A stretch of 64,000 bases of DNA from Candidatus Nitrotoga sp. LAW (lineage in GTDB: Bacteria; Pseudomonadota; Gammaproteobacteria; Burkholderiales; Gallionellaceae): NCBI GenBank assembly GCA_003402315.1, contig QFXI01000009.1:248001-312000 (forward strand), in the 5' to 3' direction. Positions 46,959 to 54,863 of the stretch are shown in pieces. Positions within the stretch are counted from its first letter, which is position 1; every line of letters begins with the position of its first letter. Position numbers and translations under genes: made by a program. Under the pieces are notes generated by a model. It did not search any database and was not told where the DNA came from. It saw nothing but the letters and a program-made list of their open reading frames with translations.

Positions 46959-47714
46959 GTGATTAGCTATGACTTCCCTCTCAATGAACGCATGCGCACT
47001 TTACTGCGCCTAGAGGATCTTTATGCCAAGTTGCTCTGTTTGATTGAACGATCTAGCGCCATTGACCATCACGCCGCTTTAGGCGTGCTGTTTGAAATCC
47101 TCGAAGTCGCCAGCCGTTCCGACCTAAAATCTGAGCTGCTGCAAGAATTAGAACGCCAAAAACGGCAGCTTTCAGCTTTACACAACAACCCAGAAATTTC
47201 AGAGTCAGCACTGGATGCGATACTCGATGAAATTGAGTGCGCCAGCAGCGGGATGTTAAACATGAATGGCAAGATCGGCCAGTACTTGCGGGAAAACGAA
47301 TGGTTAATGGGCATCAAGCAGCGTGCCTGTATTCCCGGCGGAACCTGTGAATTTGACTTGCCGTCCTACCATCACTGGCTGCATCAAGATGCCACGCTGC
47401 GGCGCGATTACCTAATCAATTGCCTCACGCCCATGCTCCCCATACGCAACGGCCTGGCAATCATCCTCAAGCTATTACGCGAAAGTGGAAAGACCTACCA
47501 TTACACTGCCCACCAAGGTAGTTTTCAGCAAATGCAATATGGCCGCGTGGCGCAAATGCTGCGTGTTAGCTTGGATAAAACGCTACCGTGCGTTCCCGAA
47601 ATCAGCGCCAACAAATACATGCTCAACATTCGCTTCATTGCCGCCGATTATGTAGCCAAAAGCGCCTTGTACGATCAAGATGTGGCGTTCAACCTTACTT
47701 TCTGCTCTTTTTAA
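46959..47714 (+). CDS. zapD: ZapD, FtsZ-bundling cell division factor
   Basis: The protein is ZapD/YacF, which cross-links FtsZ filaments in the Z ring. The characteristic N-terminus ISYDFPLNERMRTLLRLEDL begins at a GTG at 46959, giving 251 residues, close to the usual 247. A longer in-frame start at 46887 adds non-conserved residues. LGVLFEILEVASRSDLKSELLQELE is in the helical domain and the C-terminus has the DVAFNLTFCSF strand. Confidence 0.9.
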   Translation: MISYDFPLNERMRTLLRLEDLYAKLLCLIERSSAIDHHAALGVLFEILEVASRSDLKSELLQELERQKRQLSALHNNPEISESALDAILDEIECASSGMLNMNGKIGQYLRENEWLMGIKQRACIPGGTCEFDLPSYHHWLHQDATLRRDYLINCLTPMLPIRNGLAIILKLLRESGKTYHYTAHQGSFQQMQYGRVAQMLRVSLDKTLPCVPEISANKYMLNIRFIAADYVAKSALYDQDVAFNLTFCSF

Positions 47715-47786
47715 CGGCATTCCAGTAGGCAAGAAGTTAGCGATGAAATCATGTTTGGTCCGTTTAGTTGAAAACAGGAATACATC

Positions 47787-47981
47787 ATGTTGAAGAAAAC
47801 AACTATCGTCAGTTGTCCGCAATGTAAAAAAGAAGTGCCCTGGAATAAGGACAGCCTTTATCGTCCTTTTTGCAGCGAACGCTGCAAATTAATTGATTTG
47901 GGACAATGGGCCACCGAAAGTTATCGCATCCCGCAATCCGATAGCAACCCGGACGAAGAATCTACTCACGGGCACCTCTAA
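47787..47981 (+). CDS. yacG: YacG, zinc-binding DNA gyrase inhibitor
   Basis: The 64-residue protein has the four-cysteine zinc site CPQC ... FCSERC and the [15 protein letters not shown] segment of YacG, which binds GyrB. The last three residues and the stop (GHL then TAA) come from the end of the MITE inserted at 47970. Without the insert the frame would end in HQA then TGA, so only the extreme C-terminus changed. The functional zinc domain is intact. Confidence 0.92.
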   Translation: MLKKTTIVSCPQCKKEVPWNKDSLYRPFCSERCKLIDLGQWATESYRIPQSDSNPDEESTHGHL

Positions 47982-48149
47982 AAATTAAGAGTTCCAAACA
48001 AGACTAGGCGCGAATAAAAAATGTTAACGCAGCATATAATTAATATGTAAGGAAACATTTTTTGTGAGCAACAACGTATTGTGACGAGACGGGTTAAGCA
48101 GGCAATCCCCGAAGGGGATGCTCGCAAATATGAATTTTTAGAGGCACCC
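47970..48149. mobile_element. 180-bp MITE with terminal inverted repeats and target duplication
   Basis: The ends are GGGCACCTCTAAAAATT and its exact complement-type copy AATTTTTAGAGGCACCC. A 4-bp target duplication TCAC flanks both sides (47966–47969 and 48150–48153). There is no reading frame for a transposase, but an internal hairpin (ATCCCC/GGGGAT) is present. It is a non-autonomous element. It must be moved by a transposase encoded elsewhere that uses the same ends; the family is not assigned. Confidence 0.88.
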
Positions 48150-49139
48150 TCACCAAGCCTGACGCAACAGCGCGATACCATGCGCACCATGCTGCCAGGC
48201 CATTTCCATATCGTCACAACATAACCCACCCAGCGCATACACCGGAATGGCCGAATTTGCTGCCACCGCCGCAAATGCCTGCCAGCCTAAATGTGCGGCA
48301 CCGGGATGACTGCGGGTGGGCAACACCGGGCTCAGCACCGCAAAATCAAAGCCCAGACTATTGGCCCGTTGTACTTCGTCGGCGTTGTGGCAAGATGCCG
48401 CACACCAAGTCAAGCTGGGACGTAACTTACACGCGGCAAGCTGGGTACTATTCAAATGCACGCCATCTGCGCCAACTTCACTGGCCAGCTCAATATCACT
48501 GTTAATTAATACTTGTGCGCCGTATGTATGTGCCAATTTCACCACACGCAAAGACAATTCACGCATCGCTTCACGCGACAAACCCGGTTCGCGCACTTGC
48601 ACCAACTTCAAGCCATTTTCCAACGCAACCTGTAAACGCTCCATAAATTTTTCATTACCCAACTCGGCAACGTTACTAATGGCATACACAGGCGGCAACT
48701 GTAACGCGCGCAGGACAAATGTATTGGCCGGCAACATCGGGGATACTGTCAAATTGGCAGGCGTTTGCCAGCTCAGCTGTTGATTTTCTTTGCCATGAAG
48801 CTCGCCCTGCCATGCAGTGATACGAAAAAAATTCAGCCTCACTGTAGCGTGTGAATAAACGTGCACGCACGTTAACCAAGGATACGCAGTGGCAATTTTA
48901 ATGCCTAACTCTTCGTGCAACTCCCGTTCCAACGCATGCAGCAATGTTTCGCCCCCTTCAACTTTGCCGCCCGGAAATTCCCAAAAACCTGCGTAAGATT
49001 TACCTTCCGGCCTTTGCGCCAACAAGAAACTGCCATAGGGATACCGCCCCAAGGCACGATTGACGGCGAACGCATCGGCTTCGCCATCAACCTCGCGCAA
49101 CAACACGCCAACGGCAACTTCAAGCACACAAGCATTCAT
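48150..49139 (-). CDS. Nudix hydrolase fused to thiamine-phosphate-synthase-like domain
   Basis: The protein has an N-terminal Nudix domain (about residues 1–135) with the full Nudix box GKVEGGETLLHALERELHEELG, of MutT type that hydrolyses 8-oxo-dGTP. The C-terminal domain (about 150–329) resembles ThiE/TenI: VREPGLSREAMRELSLR, VLINSDIELASEVGADGVHL, PVLPTRSHPGA and PVYALGG. Fusions of this kind are common in proteobacteria. Several ThiE catalytic residues look altered (HLNSTQL for HLGQ), so the second domain may not make thiamine phosphate. ATG at 49139 is preferred over a TTG 12 bases upstream. Its stop lies inside the MITE target duplication. Confidence 0.87.
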   Translation of the reverse strand: MNACVLEVAVGVLLREVDGEADAFAVNRALGRYPYGSFLLAQRPEGKSYAGFWEFPGGKVEGGETLLHALERELHEELGIKIATAYPWLTCVHVYSHATVRLNFFRITAWQGELHGKENQQLSWQTPANLTVSPMLPANTFVLRALQLPPVYAISNVAELGNEKFMERLQVALENGLKLVQVREPGLSREAMRELSLRVVKLAHTYGAQVLINSDIELASEVGADGVHLNSTQLAACKLRPSLTWCAASCHNADEVQRANSLGFDFAVLSPVLPTRSHPGAAHLGWQAFAAVAANSAIPVYALGGLCCDDMEMAWQHGAHGIALLRQAW

Positions 49140-49205
49140 ATGGGCATCCAATTATTAGGCAATAACTTGCCTGCCCGCGCAAAAAAGGGGGGATTTGTTG
49201 CCGCA

Positions 49206-49535
49206 CTAACGGACAGCCTGAATAAATTTCCTGGTTTCAGCCGCTCTGGACTCTTCAGGCATTCCATCCACCTCACTCCTAATCACCTCGCCCTCGATCA
49301 CCTCTCCTTCGGCCACAACATCATCGCGTGGACGATACTGACGCATTTGTTTTCTCAGGTCGCGGGTTCTCCACCACACATAGCCCCATGCCAGTGCACC
49401 GACAATCAAGACGGCCAAAAATAACAACGCAGAAAACATCAACGCCAGCCCAATTAAAACGACGGTTACGGCGCTCTTGGCAACCTTGCCCAACAAGCTG
49501 GGGGGTTTTGTAGTGAGATATATTGGATTTTCCAT
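49206..49535 (-). CDS. Small membrane protein of unknown function
   Basis: The 109-residue protein has one or two hydrophobic stretches (VAKSAVTVVLIGLALMF and LLFLAVLIVGALAWGYVWW) and a charged cytoplasmic tail with acidic residues (DVVAEGEVIEGEVI). I do not recognise the family. It is in the same direction as the Nudix and cytochrome genes on either side. Confidence 0.6.
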   Translation of the reverse strand: MENPIYLTTKPPSLLGKVAKSAVTVVLIGLALMFSALLFLAVLIVGALAWGYVWWRTRDLRKQMRQYRPRDDVVAEGEVIEGEVIRSEVDGMPEESRAAETRKFIQAVR

Positions 49536-49615
49536 CTGTTTTTTCGTGAATGTCCGTGACAGTTATTTGCGGCGTGAATAATAACAAGAGTACCCGCCCT
49601 TGTAGAGGGCTTCCA

Positions 49616-50389
49616 TTATTTCAAATCCGCTTCCCAAGCATTGCCATAGATTTTTCCGTTGCGTGACAAGACCCACATTTGGTACATACTCATAAACCAC
49701 ATGATTGTTGCCGCAATGCTGTAACCAAAACCGCCAATAAGCGTAAGCCATGCAAAACTGGGGTTCCATCTTGTAAGCCACCACGAAAAAACATCCACGA
49801 TCAAAAATGCAAAGGGAATCGCAATGGCTGAAATCTTCAACCATTTCGGTACACCTACCGCAAAGCTAAAAATAAACCCCACAAAAAAGAAAATGAAACT
49901 GATCCCGAATAAGTGGATGTGCGACGATCTGATCAAGGCTTGAATACTTGCGCCTTCATCGATTTTGGCGACCTTTTTGACCTCTTCATACTGGCTAAAA
50001 TCAGCGACACCAGAACCAGGCCCATGGCACTGCACGCAATATTGGTTAAAAATGCCCTTAAATTGGGGCTCCCATTCCGTCTCAGGCGCGCCGTTGCGTA
50101 CCCATTTAATGATGCCTAGACGCACTTCTGGCGTGCTCATCCCTTTCATAGATCCATTGAGCTTACTTTCCAGCTTGCTCCCGCTACGGCTTCCATAATA
50201 GCTGTATACAATGTCATCCAAGGAAAGCCCCGGCTTGCCATCTGCCATGCCATGTGTCTGCATGATCTGGAGGCCAGCCATACATAAACCCAGCCCAATT
50301 GCGAGCAAGTAGCCGGAAAAAAGCACTTTGACGGGCATCGGCAGATTAGGTAAATTAAACCAAGCAAAATTTGAGGGTATCGATTCCAT
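49616..50389 (-). CDS. Membrane-bound monohaem cytochrome c-like protein
   Basis: The 257-residue protein has one N-terminal transmembrane segment (about 20–42), a periplasmic domain with a single haem-c motif CVQCH at 118–122, and four C-terminal transmembrane segments (HIHLFGISFIFFFVGF onwards). A GPGSGVADF loop follows the haem motif. Histidines in SSHIHLFG could be axial or quinol ligands. The fusion of a cytochrome domain with a membrane bundle suggests a quinol-linked electron carrier, which is inference. It has a GAGGTCATGAA-like ribosome site. Confidence 0.75.
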   Translation of the reverse strand: MESIPSNFAWFNLPNLPMPVKVLFSGYLLAIGLGLCMAGLQIMQTHGMADGKPGLSLDDIVYSYYGSRSGSKLESKLNGSMKGMSTPEVRLGIIKWVRNGAPETEWEPQFKGIFNQYCVQCHGPGSGVADFSQYEEVKKVAKIDEGASIQALIRSSHIHLFGISFIFFFVGFIFSFAVGVPKWLKISAIAIPFAFLIVDVFSWWLTRWNPSFAWLTLIGGFGYSIAATIMWFMSMYQMWVLSRNGKIYGNAWEADLK

Positions 50390-50604
50390 TTCATGACCTC
50401 TTTTCTTTGGTAAAGCGAAAAGTAAAAATATATACCTAATTTCTATCGATTATTATGCTCTTAATCGCAATCCTTGGGCTTTGTGTTATCCGTTAAAACG
50501 CAGGCAAACCTGATATGAAGGCAGCATTAAACTTCATCCATCTGGATAAGATATCAAAACATAAAATGAAGTATTGTTGCCATTAACACTCAAACCCGCA
50601 AGAA

Positions 50605-51198
50605 ATGAGAATCGTGATAAAAAAACCAACCGCACAGTTTCTGGTTTCGTTCATTCTGCTTGGCATTAGCAGCGCTGCCTTCGCCCATCCTGGTCATGAT
50701 GTTTCCGGATTGAGCGCTGGTCTGATGCATCCGTTCAAAGGGTTGGATCACCTGCTCGCCATGGTTGCCGTGGGCCTGTGGGCAGCACAAAATGGTGGCC
50801 GGAAAATAGAGCTGTTGCCCGCCACTTTCATGTTGATGATGGTAGTCGGCGCAAAGTGTGCGCTAATTTATCCGTTTCTACCGCTAATTGAATCAGGCAT
50901 CGCTGCTTCGGTGTTGGTGCTGGGAATGATCACCGCACTCTCGCTGAATTTTTCTGCACGGCTCGGCGTTGCGATCACTGCCTTGTTTGGTTTTTTTCAT
51001 GGCTACGCCCATGGATTAGAAATATCCGGAGCTATCGAAGCGGAAGCCTATGCACTGGGTTTTCTTGCCGCAACCGTCGCTCTCCATCTCGCAGGTATCG
51101 TGGTCGGCATCGCCACTCGTACCCGTTTTGTGCGTCTGCCGCAAATGCTGGGCGCCATCATCGCCGCCAGCGGTTTATGGCTGTTATCAACTACATAA
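50605..51198 (+). CDS. HupE/UreJ-family membrane protein
   Basis: The 197-residue protein has a signal peptide (to AAFA), then HPGHD at the mature N-terminus, which may bind nickel or cobalt. The signature HPFKGLDHLLAMVAVGLWAA follows, then five or so further transmembrane segments including GFFHGYAHGLEI. HupE/UreJ proteins are probable nickel permeases serving hydrogenase or urease. No such enzyme genes are nearby, so its metal and partner are unknown. Confidence 0.88.
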   Translation: MRIVIKKPTAQFLVSFILLGISSAAFAHPGHDVSGLSAGLMHPFKGLDHLLAMVAVGLWAAQNGGRKIELLPATFMLMMVVGAKCALIYPFLPLIESGIAASVLVLGMITALSLNFSARLGVAITALFGFFHGYAHGLEISGAIEAEAYALGFLAATVALHLAGIVVGIATRTRFVRLPQMLGAIIAASGLWLLSTT

Positions 51199-51355
51199 TT
51201 TATACACTTATGACATTGGATTGACGCCACACTTCAAAACCTTACAATCCCCATAGGTTCCGTTCTTCGATGGTTCAGTTCAACAAAGTTTATCCGCCCC
51301 CAATAAAGTCGCGGGTTTAACAAGCTTGGGAAGAGCGGCAGATAAACGCTATTCG

Positions 51356-53160
51356 TTAGCTCCTTATGGATCAATCAAACATGGCCGAATCACCGACACC
51401 TCGGGTAGCAATCAGTAATCTCACGTTCAGTGACGGCACCGATGTTCCAATCTCACCTAATGATGTCGTACTTGTTGTCGGGCCAAATAATGCTGGAAAA
51501 AGCGCTGGCCTTCGCGCAATAAAGGAAAAGTTACAAAATGCAGCTCACAAAAGCCCCGTCCTACAGTGCCTACAGATTCAACGAACCGGCAGTGTAGATG
51601 AATTCAGCAATTGGCTCTTGGGTTGGACTGTCCGGCAAATGGGGTCGCCTCCTGAAAACCCAATCTACCAAGCGCTTGGGCATGCGCTTCATCGAGACCA
51701 AGCCCGCAACGAGTGGCAGCGCGCAGACAACGTGCTAGGTGGATTGACACGTTGGTTTTGCCATTTACTGTCTGCCGATGAGCGGCTTCAAATCTGTAAT
51801 CCGCCTGGAAATATCGCGCTCGCGCGCGATAACCCAAGTCACCCGATCCATTTCTTGTTACGAGACGACAAACTCGAATCCCGATTGAGTTCGAAGTTCC
51901 GAAAAGCTTTTGGCGTTGATCTTGTTGTTCATCGTAATGCCGGGAGCCAAGTTTCTTTACATATTGGCGAGCGACCAACGCCAATTGCCGACGAAGATCG
52001 GGTCAGCATCAGTTACATTGAAAGATTGGAGAAGCTTCCAACGCTGCATACCCAAGGTGATGGTATGCGCAGCTTCGCTGGCGTCCTATTGGCAACTTCA
52101 GTCGGACGCGAGAGCATCGTGTTGATAGATGAACCTGAAGCATTTTTACACCCGCCACAGGCACGTCTGTTAGGCACTACCCTCGTTCAAGACCGGAACA
52201 AGGAACGGCAACTGTTTATTGCCACGCACAGCACAGACTTTCTGCGGGGCGTTCTCGACACCGAGAGTCCTGATGTACGCGTAATACGGATTCGCCGAAG
52301 CGGATTAACAAACACCGTCCGCTTGTTGAGCAACGAAAGGATCAAAGAGCTTTGGGGTGATCCGCTACTTCGCTACTCCAACATTCTTGATGGCCTTTTT
52401 CATGAGAGTGTCGTGGTGTGTGAGGCTGATGCCGACTGCCGTTTTTACTCAGCGATTCTCGACGCAACTATGGCCGGAAACACGGACGACGTAAAACGTC
52501 CAGATCTGATGTTCACACATTGTGGAGGAAAAGCACGGCTTTCAGTCGTGATTCGGGCCCTACGCGAAGTCGATGTCCCGGTACGAGCGGTCGCTGACTT
52601 TGACGTTTTATCTGAAGAAGAACCCCTAAAGACAATCTCCGAGTCTCTCGGGATTGACTGGGCGAAAATACAGCCCGATTGGCGGCTAGTCAAAAACGCA
52701 GTGGACAGCAAGAAGCCCGATCTAAATACAGAGGAAGTAAGAAAAGAAATTGGAGAGCTGCTCTCGGCTGTTACTACGACCATATTTCCTCCGAAGACCA
52801 AAGCCGAAATTCAAACAGTCCTTAAACGCACATCGCCTTGGGCGCATGCGAAGCTTGTTGGCAAAGCGTTTGTCCCATCTGGCGATCCTTCAAAGGCATG
52901 CGAACGGCTTCTGTCGAACCTACGGGCTGGTGGCCTCCACGTCGTGGAGGTCGGCGAGCTTGAAGGTTACGTTCGGACCGAGGGTGGGCACGGACCGAGG
53001 TGGGTAAACGCGGTTCTCACTCGTGAACTTGCAACGGACCCAGAACTTGAGGCTGCGCGAAAGTTTGTCCTGGCGCTCGCTGCCATATGAGATCGCCAGG
53101 GCTAGCCAATCGTTCCACCGGACCTGCGCAAAAAGCTGCGCAGGCCGGTGAATTCAAACG
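51356..53160 (+). mobile_element. Solitary integron-type gene cassette carrying an OLD-like gene
   Basis: The left boundary is a core site GTTAGCT (51355–51361), 10 bases from the start codon. The right boundary is an attC-like element (53102–53166) after the stop. One gene with very little other sequence lies between. This one-gene-plus-attC layout defines integron cassettes. The 7-base core at the left pairs roughly with the GGCTAGC at 53100–53106, as expected if the cassette ends belong together. No integrase or second cassette is visible, so insertion at a secondary site is likely. Confidence 0.65.
51366..53090 (+). CDS. OLD-like ATPase with Toprim-type nuclease domain
   Basis: The 574-residue protein has an SMC/Rad50-type ATPase N-terminal half: Walker A GPNNAGKS at 39–46, a QGDGMRSF signature near 230, Walker B IVLIDEPE at 251–258 and an ATHSTD H-loop near 286–291. 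The C-terminal part has Toprim features: VVVCEADADCRFY (acidic residue E353) and VADFDVL with D411 and D413. This is the OLD (overcoming lysogenisation defect) layout, whose members act as DNA nucleases and often in anti-phage defence. No partner gene such as a UvrD-like helicase (Gabija) lies beside it. It is placed within a cassette-like insert. Confidence 0.82.
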   Translation: MDQSNMAESPTPRVAISNLTFSDGTDVPISPNDVVLVVGPNNAGKSAGLRAIKEKLQNAAHKSPVLQCLQIQRTGSVDEFSNWLLGWTVRQMGSPPENPIYQALGHALHRDQARNEWQRADNVLGGLTRWFCHLLSADERLQICNPPGNIALARDNPSHPIHFLLRDDKLESRLSSKFRKAFGVDLVVHRNAGSQVSLHIGERPTPIADEDRVSISYIERLEKLPTLHTQGDGMRSFAGVLLATSVGRESIVLIDEPEAFLHPPQARLLGTTLVQDRNKERQLFIATHSTDFLRGVLDTESPDVRVIRIRRSGLTNTVRLLSNERIKELWGDPLLRYSNILDGLFHESVVVCEADADCRFYSAILDATMAGNTDDVKRPDLMFTHCGGKARLSVVIRALREVDVPVRAVADFDVLSEEEPLKTISESLGIDWAKIQPDWRLVKNAVDSKKPDLNTEEVRKEIGELLSAVTTTIFPPKTKAEIQTVLKRTSPWAHAKLVGKAFVPSGDPSKACERLLSNLRAGGLHVVEVGELEGYVRTEGGHGPRWVNAVLTRELATDPELEAARKFVLALAAI

Positions 53161-53166
53161 TTCGCC
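53102..53166 (+). other. attC-like recombination site
   Basis: A 14-bp GC-rich stem CACCGG-a-CCTGCGCA / TGCGCAGG-CCGGTG (loop AAAAGC, one bulged A at 53122) is flanked by CGTT (53111–53114) and AACG (53157–53160), with a 1-base versus 6-base asymmetric spacer, as in integron attC sites. The outer core boxes are degenerate (GGCTAGC and GTTCGCC). Recombination would occur between G53160 and T53161. Confidence 0.7.
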
Positions 53167-53345
53167 ATCTTGATTCTTTTGCCGTGCGAAAAATTGGGGT
53201 CTTGCAATACAGTATGACGAAGGCATATGAGACCGGTGGTTATACGATGCAGCAAATTACCGATGCTTTCAGGGTGCATTATCCACTGTCAGCAGAGCGC
53301 TCCATAAAACTTTGCTCAAAATGCATGCTTGCAAGACTTGTATAA
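53163..53345 (+). pseudogene. Remnant of a REP-associated transposase-type gene
   Basis: One frame contains AYETGGYTMQQITDAFRVHY, which resembles the C-terminal helix-turn-helix of REP-associated tyrosine transposases (pattern AYxxGxYTxxxIxxxFxVHY). The next residues (PLSAERSIK) look degenerate. No N-terminal HUH domain is present. I infer a decayed fragment, left next to the cassette. Confidence 0.5.
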
Positions 53346-53408
53346 ATTGAATAACCCGGCATCACCGCAGCATCACAATAAAGAACATCTCTAAATATTG
53401 CAGCAAAA

Positions 53409-54863
53409 TCACATTAAAATGATGTCGTATTGCTCTTGGCTATACAAGCTTTCCACCTGTAGTGACACCGGTTTGCCGATAAGATCAGAAAGCTGGGCCA
53501 AGCTTTGCGATTCTTCGTCGAGAAATAGGTCGATAACCAGTTGCGAAGCCAGGATGCGATATTCACGAGCGTTAAACTGGCGCGCTTCGCGCGTAATTTC
53601 GCGCACAATTTCGTAGCATATGGTCTGCGCGGTCTTTACTTCACCACGCCCACCGCAGGTGGGGCAAGACTCGCATAGTATGTGGGCCAGACTTTCGCGC
53701 GTGCGTTTGCGCGTCATTTCCACCAGCCCTAAAGCGGAGAAACCGTTTACCGTGATACGGGTGTGATCGTTTGCCAGCGACTTCTTGAATTCTTCCAGCA
53801 CGGCATCGCGGTGTTCCTGGTTATTCATGTCAATAAAGTCGCAAATGATGATGCCGCCCAAATTACGCAGGCGTAGCTGGCGCGCGATGACTTGTGCGGC
53901 ATCCAGATTTGTCTTGAAGATGGTGTCGTCAAAATTACGCGAGCCGACGAAGCCACCGGTGTTAACGTCGACCGTGGTGAGCGCTTCGGTTTGGTCAATG
54001 ATGATATATCCGCCTGATTTGAGATTCACGCGGCGTGACAGCGCACGCTCAATCTCCTCCTCTACTCCATACAGCTCAAATAGTGGACGCTCGCCGACGT
54101 AGTGCTCCAGCCGCGACACCGCGCTGGAAATAAAATCCTGTGCGAAAGCAGCCATTCGCTGATAAGTTTCGCGTGAATCCACCAAGATGCGTGTCGTGCT
54201 TTCGTTGACGAAATCGCGCAATACACAGAGGCTGATATTGAGCTCTTGGTATAACAAAAAAGGGGCGGTGGATGTTTTCGCCTGCTCCTGGAGCTTGATC
54301 CACAGTTTGTTGAGATATTCCATGTCGGCGAGCAATTCTTTGTCTGTCGCCGTCTCCGCCATGGTGCGGATGATATAGCCGCCGCTGCTATTTTCAGGCA
54401 GCAACTGTTGCAGCTTAGCGCGCAGCAGTTCGCGCTCAGCCTCATTTTCAATACGTTGCGATACGCCGATGTGCGACTCCTGCGGCAGAAACACCAGCAA
54501 ACGTCCAGCAATACTGATCTGGGTAGAAAGCCTGGCACCCTTGCTGCCAATAGAATCCTTGATGACCTGTACCAGCAGGCTTTGCCCCTCATACAGCATT
54601 TTCTCGATAGGTTTGGCAATATCGCTGTTACTGCGGCTTTCCCAGATGTCCGCAACATGCAGAAAAGCAGAGCGTTCCAGCCCAATGTCGATGAAGGCGG
54701 ACTGCATGCCCGGCAGCACGCGTTTCACGCGCCCGACATACACATTGCTGACTATCCCGAGATGGCTGCCGCGCTCAATGTGAAGTTGTTGCACTATTCC
54801 CTGTTGCATTACTGCAACACGGGTTTCCTGCGGAGTAACATTTATAAGAATTTCGTCATTCAC
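53409..54863 (-). CDS. rng: Ribonuclease G
   Basis: The 484-residue RNase G/E-family endonuclease matures 16S rRNA 5' ends and degrades mRNA. It has an S1-like domain (GIVSNVYVGRVKRVLPGMQSAFIDIGLERSAFLHV), a DNase I-like catalytic part with the metal-binding aspartates in VDVNTGGFVG and GIIICDFIDM, and the zinc-link CPTCGGRG (near residue 412). It ends shortly after, without the long scaffold of RNase E. The GTG start overlaps the maf stop by four bases. Confidence 0.94.
   Translation of the reverse strand: MNDEILINVTPQETRVAVMQQGIVQQLHIERGSHLGIVSNVYVGRVKRVLPGMQSAFIDIGLERSAFLHVADIWESRSNSDIAKPIEKMLYEGQSLLVQVIKDSIGSKGARLSTQISIAGRLLVFLPQESHIGVSQRIENEAERELLRAKLQQLLPENSSGGYIIRTMAETATDKELLADMEYLNKLWIKLQEQAKTSTAPFLLYQELNISLCVLRDFVNESTTRILVDSRETYQRMAAFAQDFISSAVSRLEHYVGERPLFELYGVEEEIERALSRRVNLKSGGYIIIDQTEALTTVDVNTGGFVGSRNFDDTIFKTNLDAAQVIARQLRLRNLGGIIICDFIDMNNQEHRDAVLEEFKKSLANDHTRITVNGFSALGLVEMTRKRTRESLAHILCESCPTCGGRGEVKTAQTICYEIVREITREARQFNAREYRILASQLVIDLFLDEESQSLAQLSDLIGKPVSLQVESLYSQEQYDIILM

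Noticed and set aside
53375-53400. A third MITE end copy (CATCTCTAAATATT)
   Set aside because: Only a loose match to GGGCACCTCTAAAAATT, with no inverted partner. Chance similarity in AT-rich DNA is enough.
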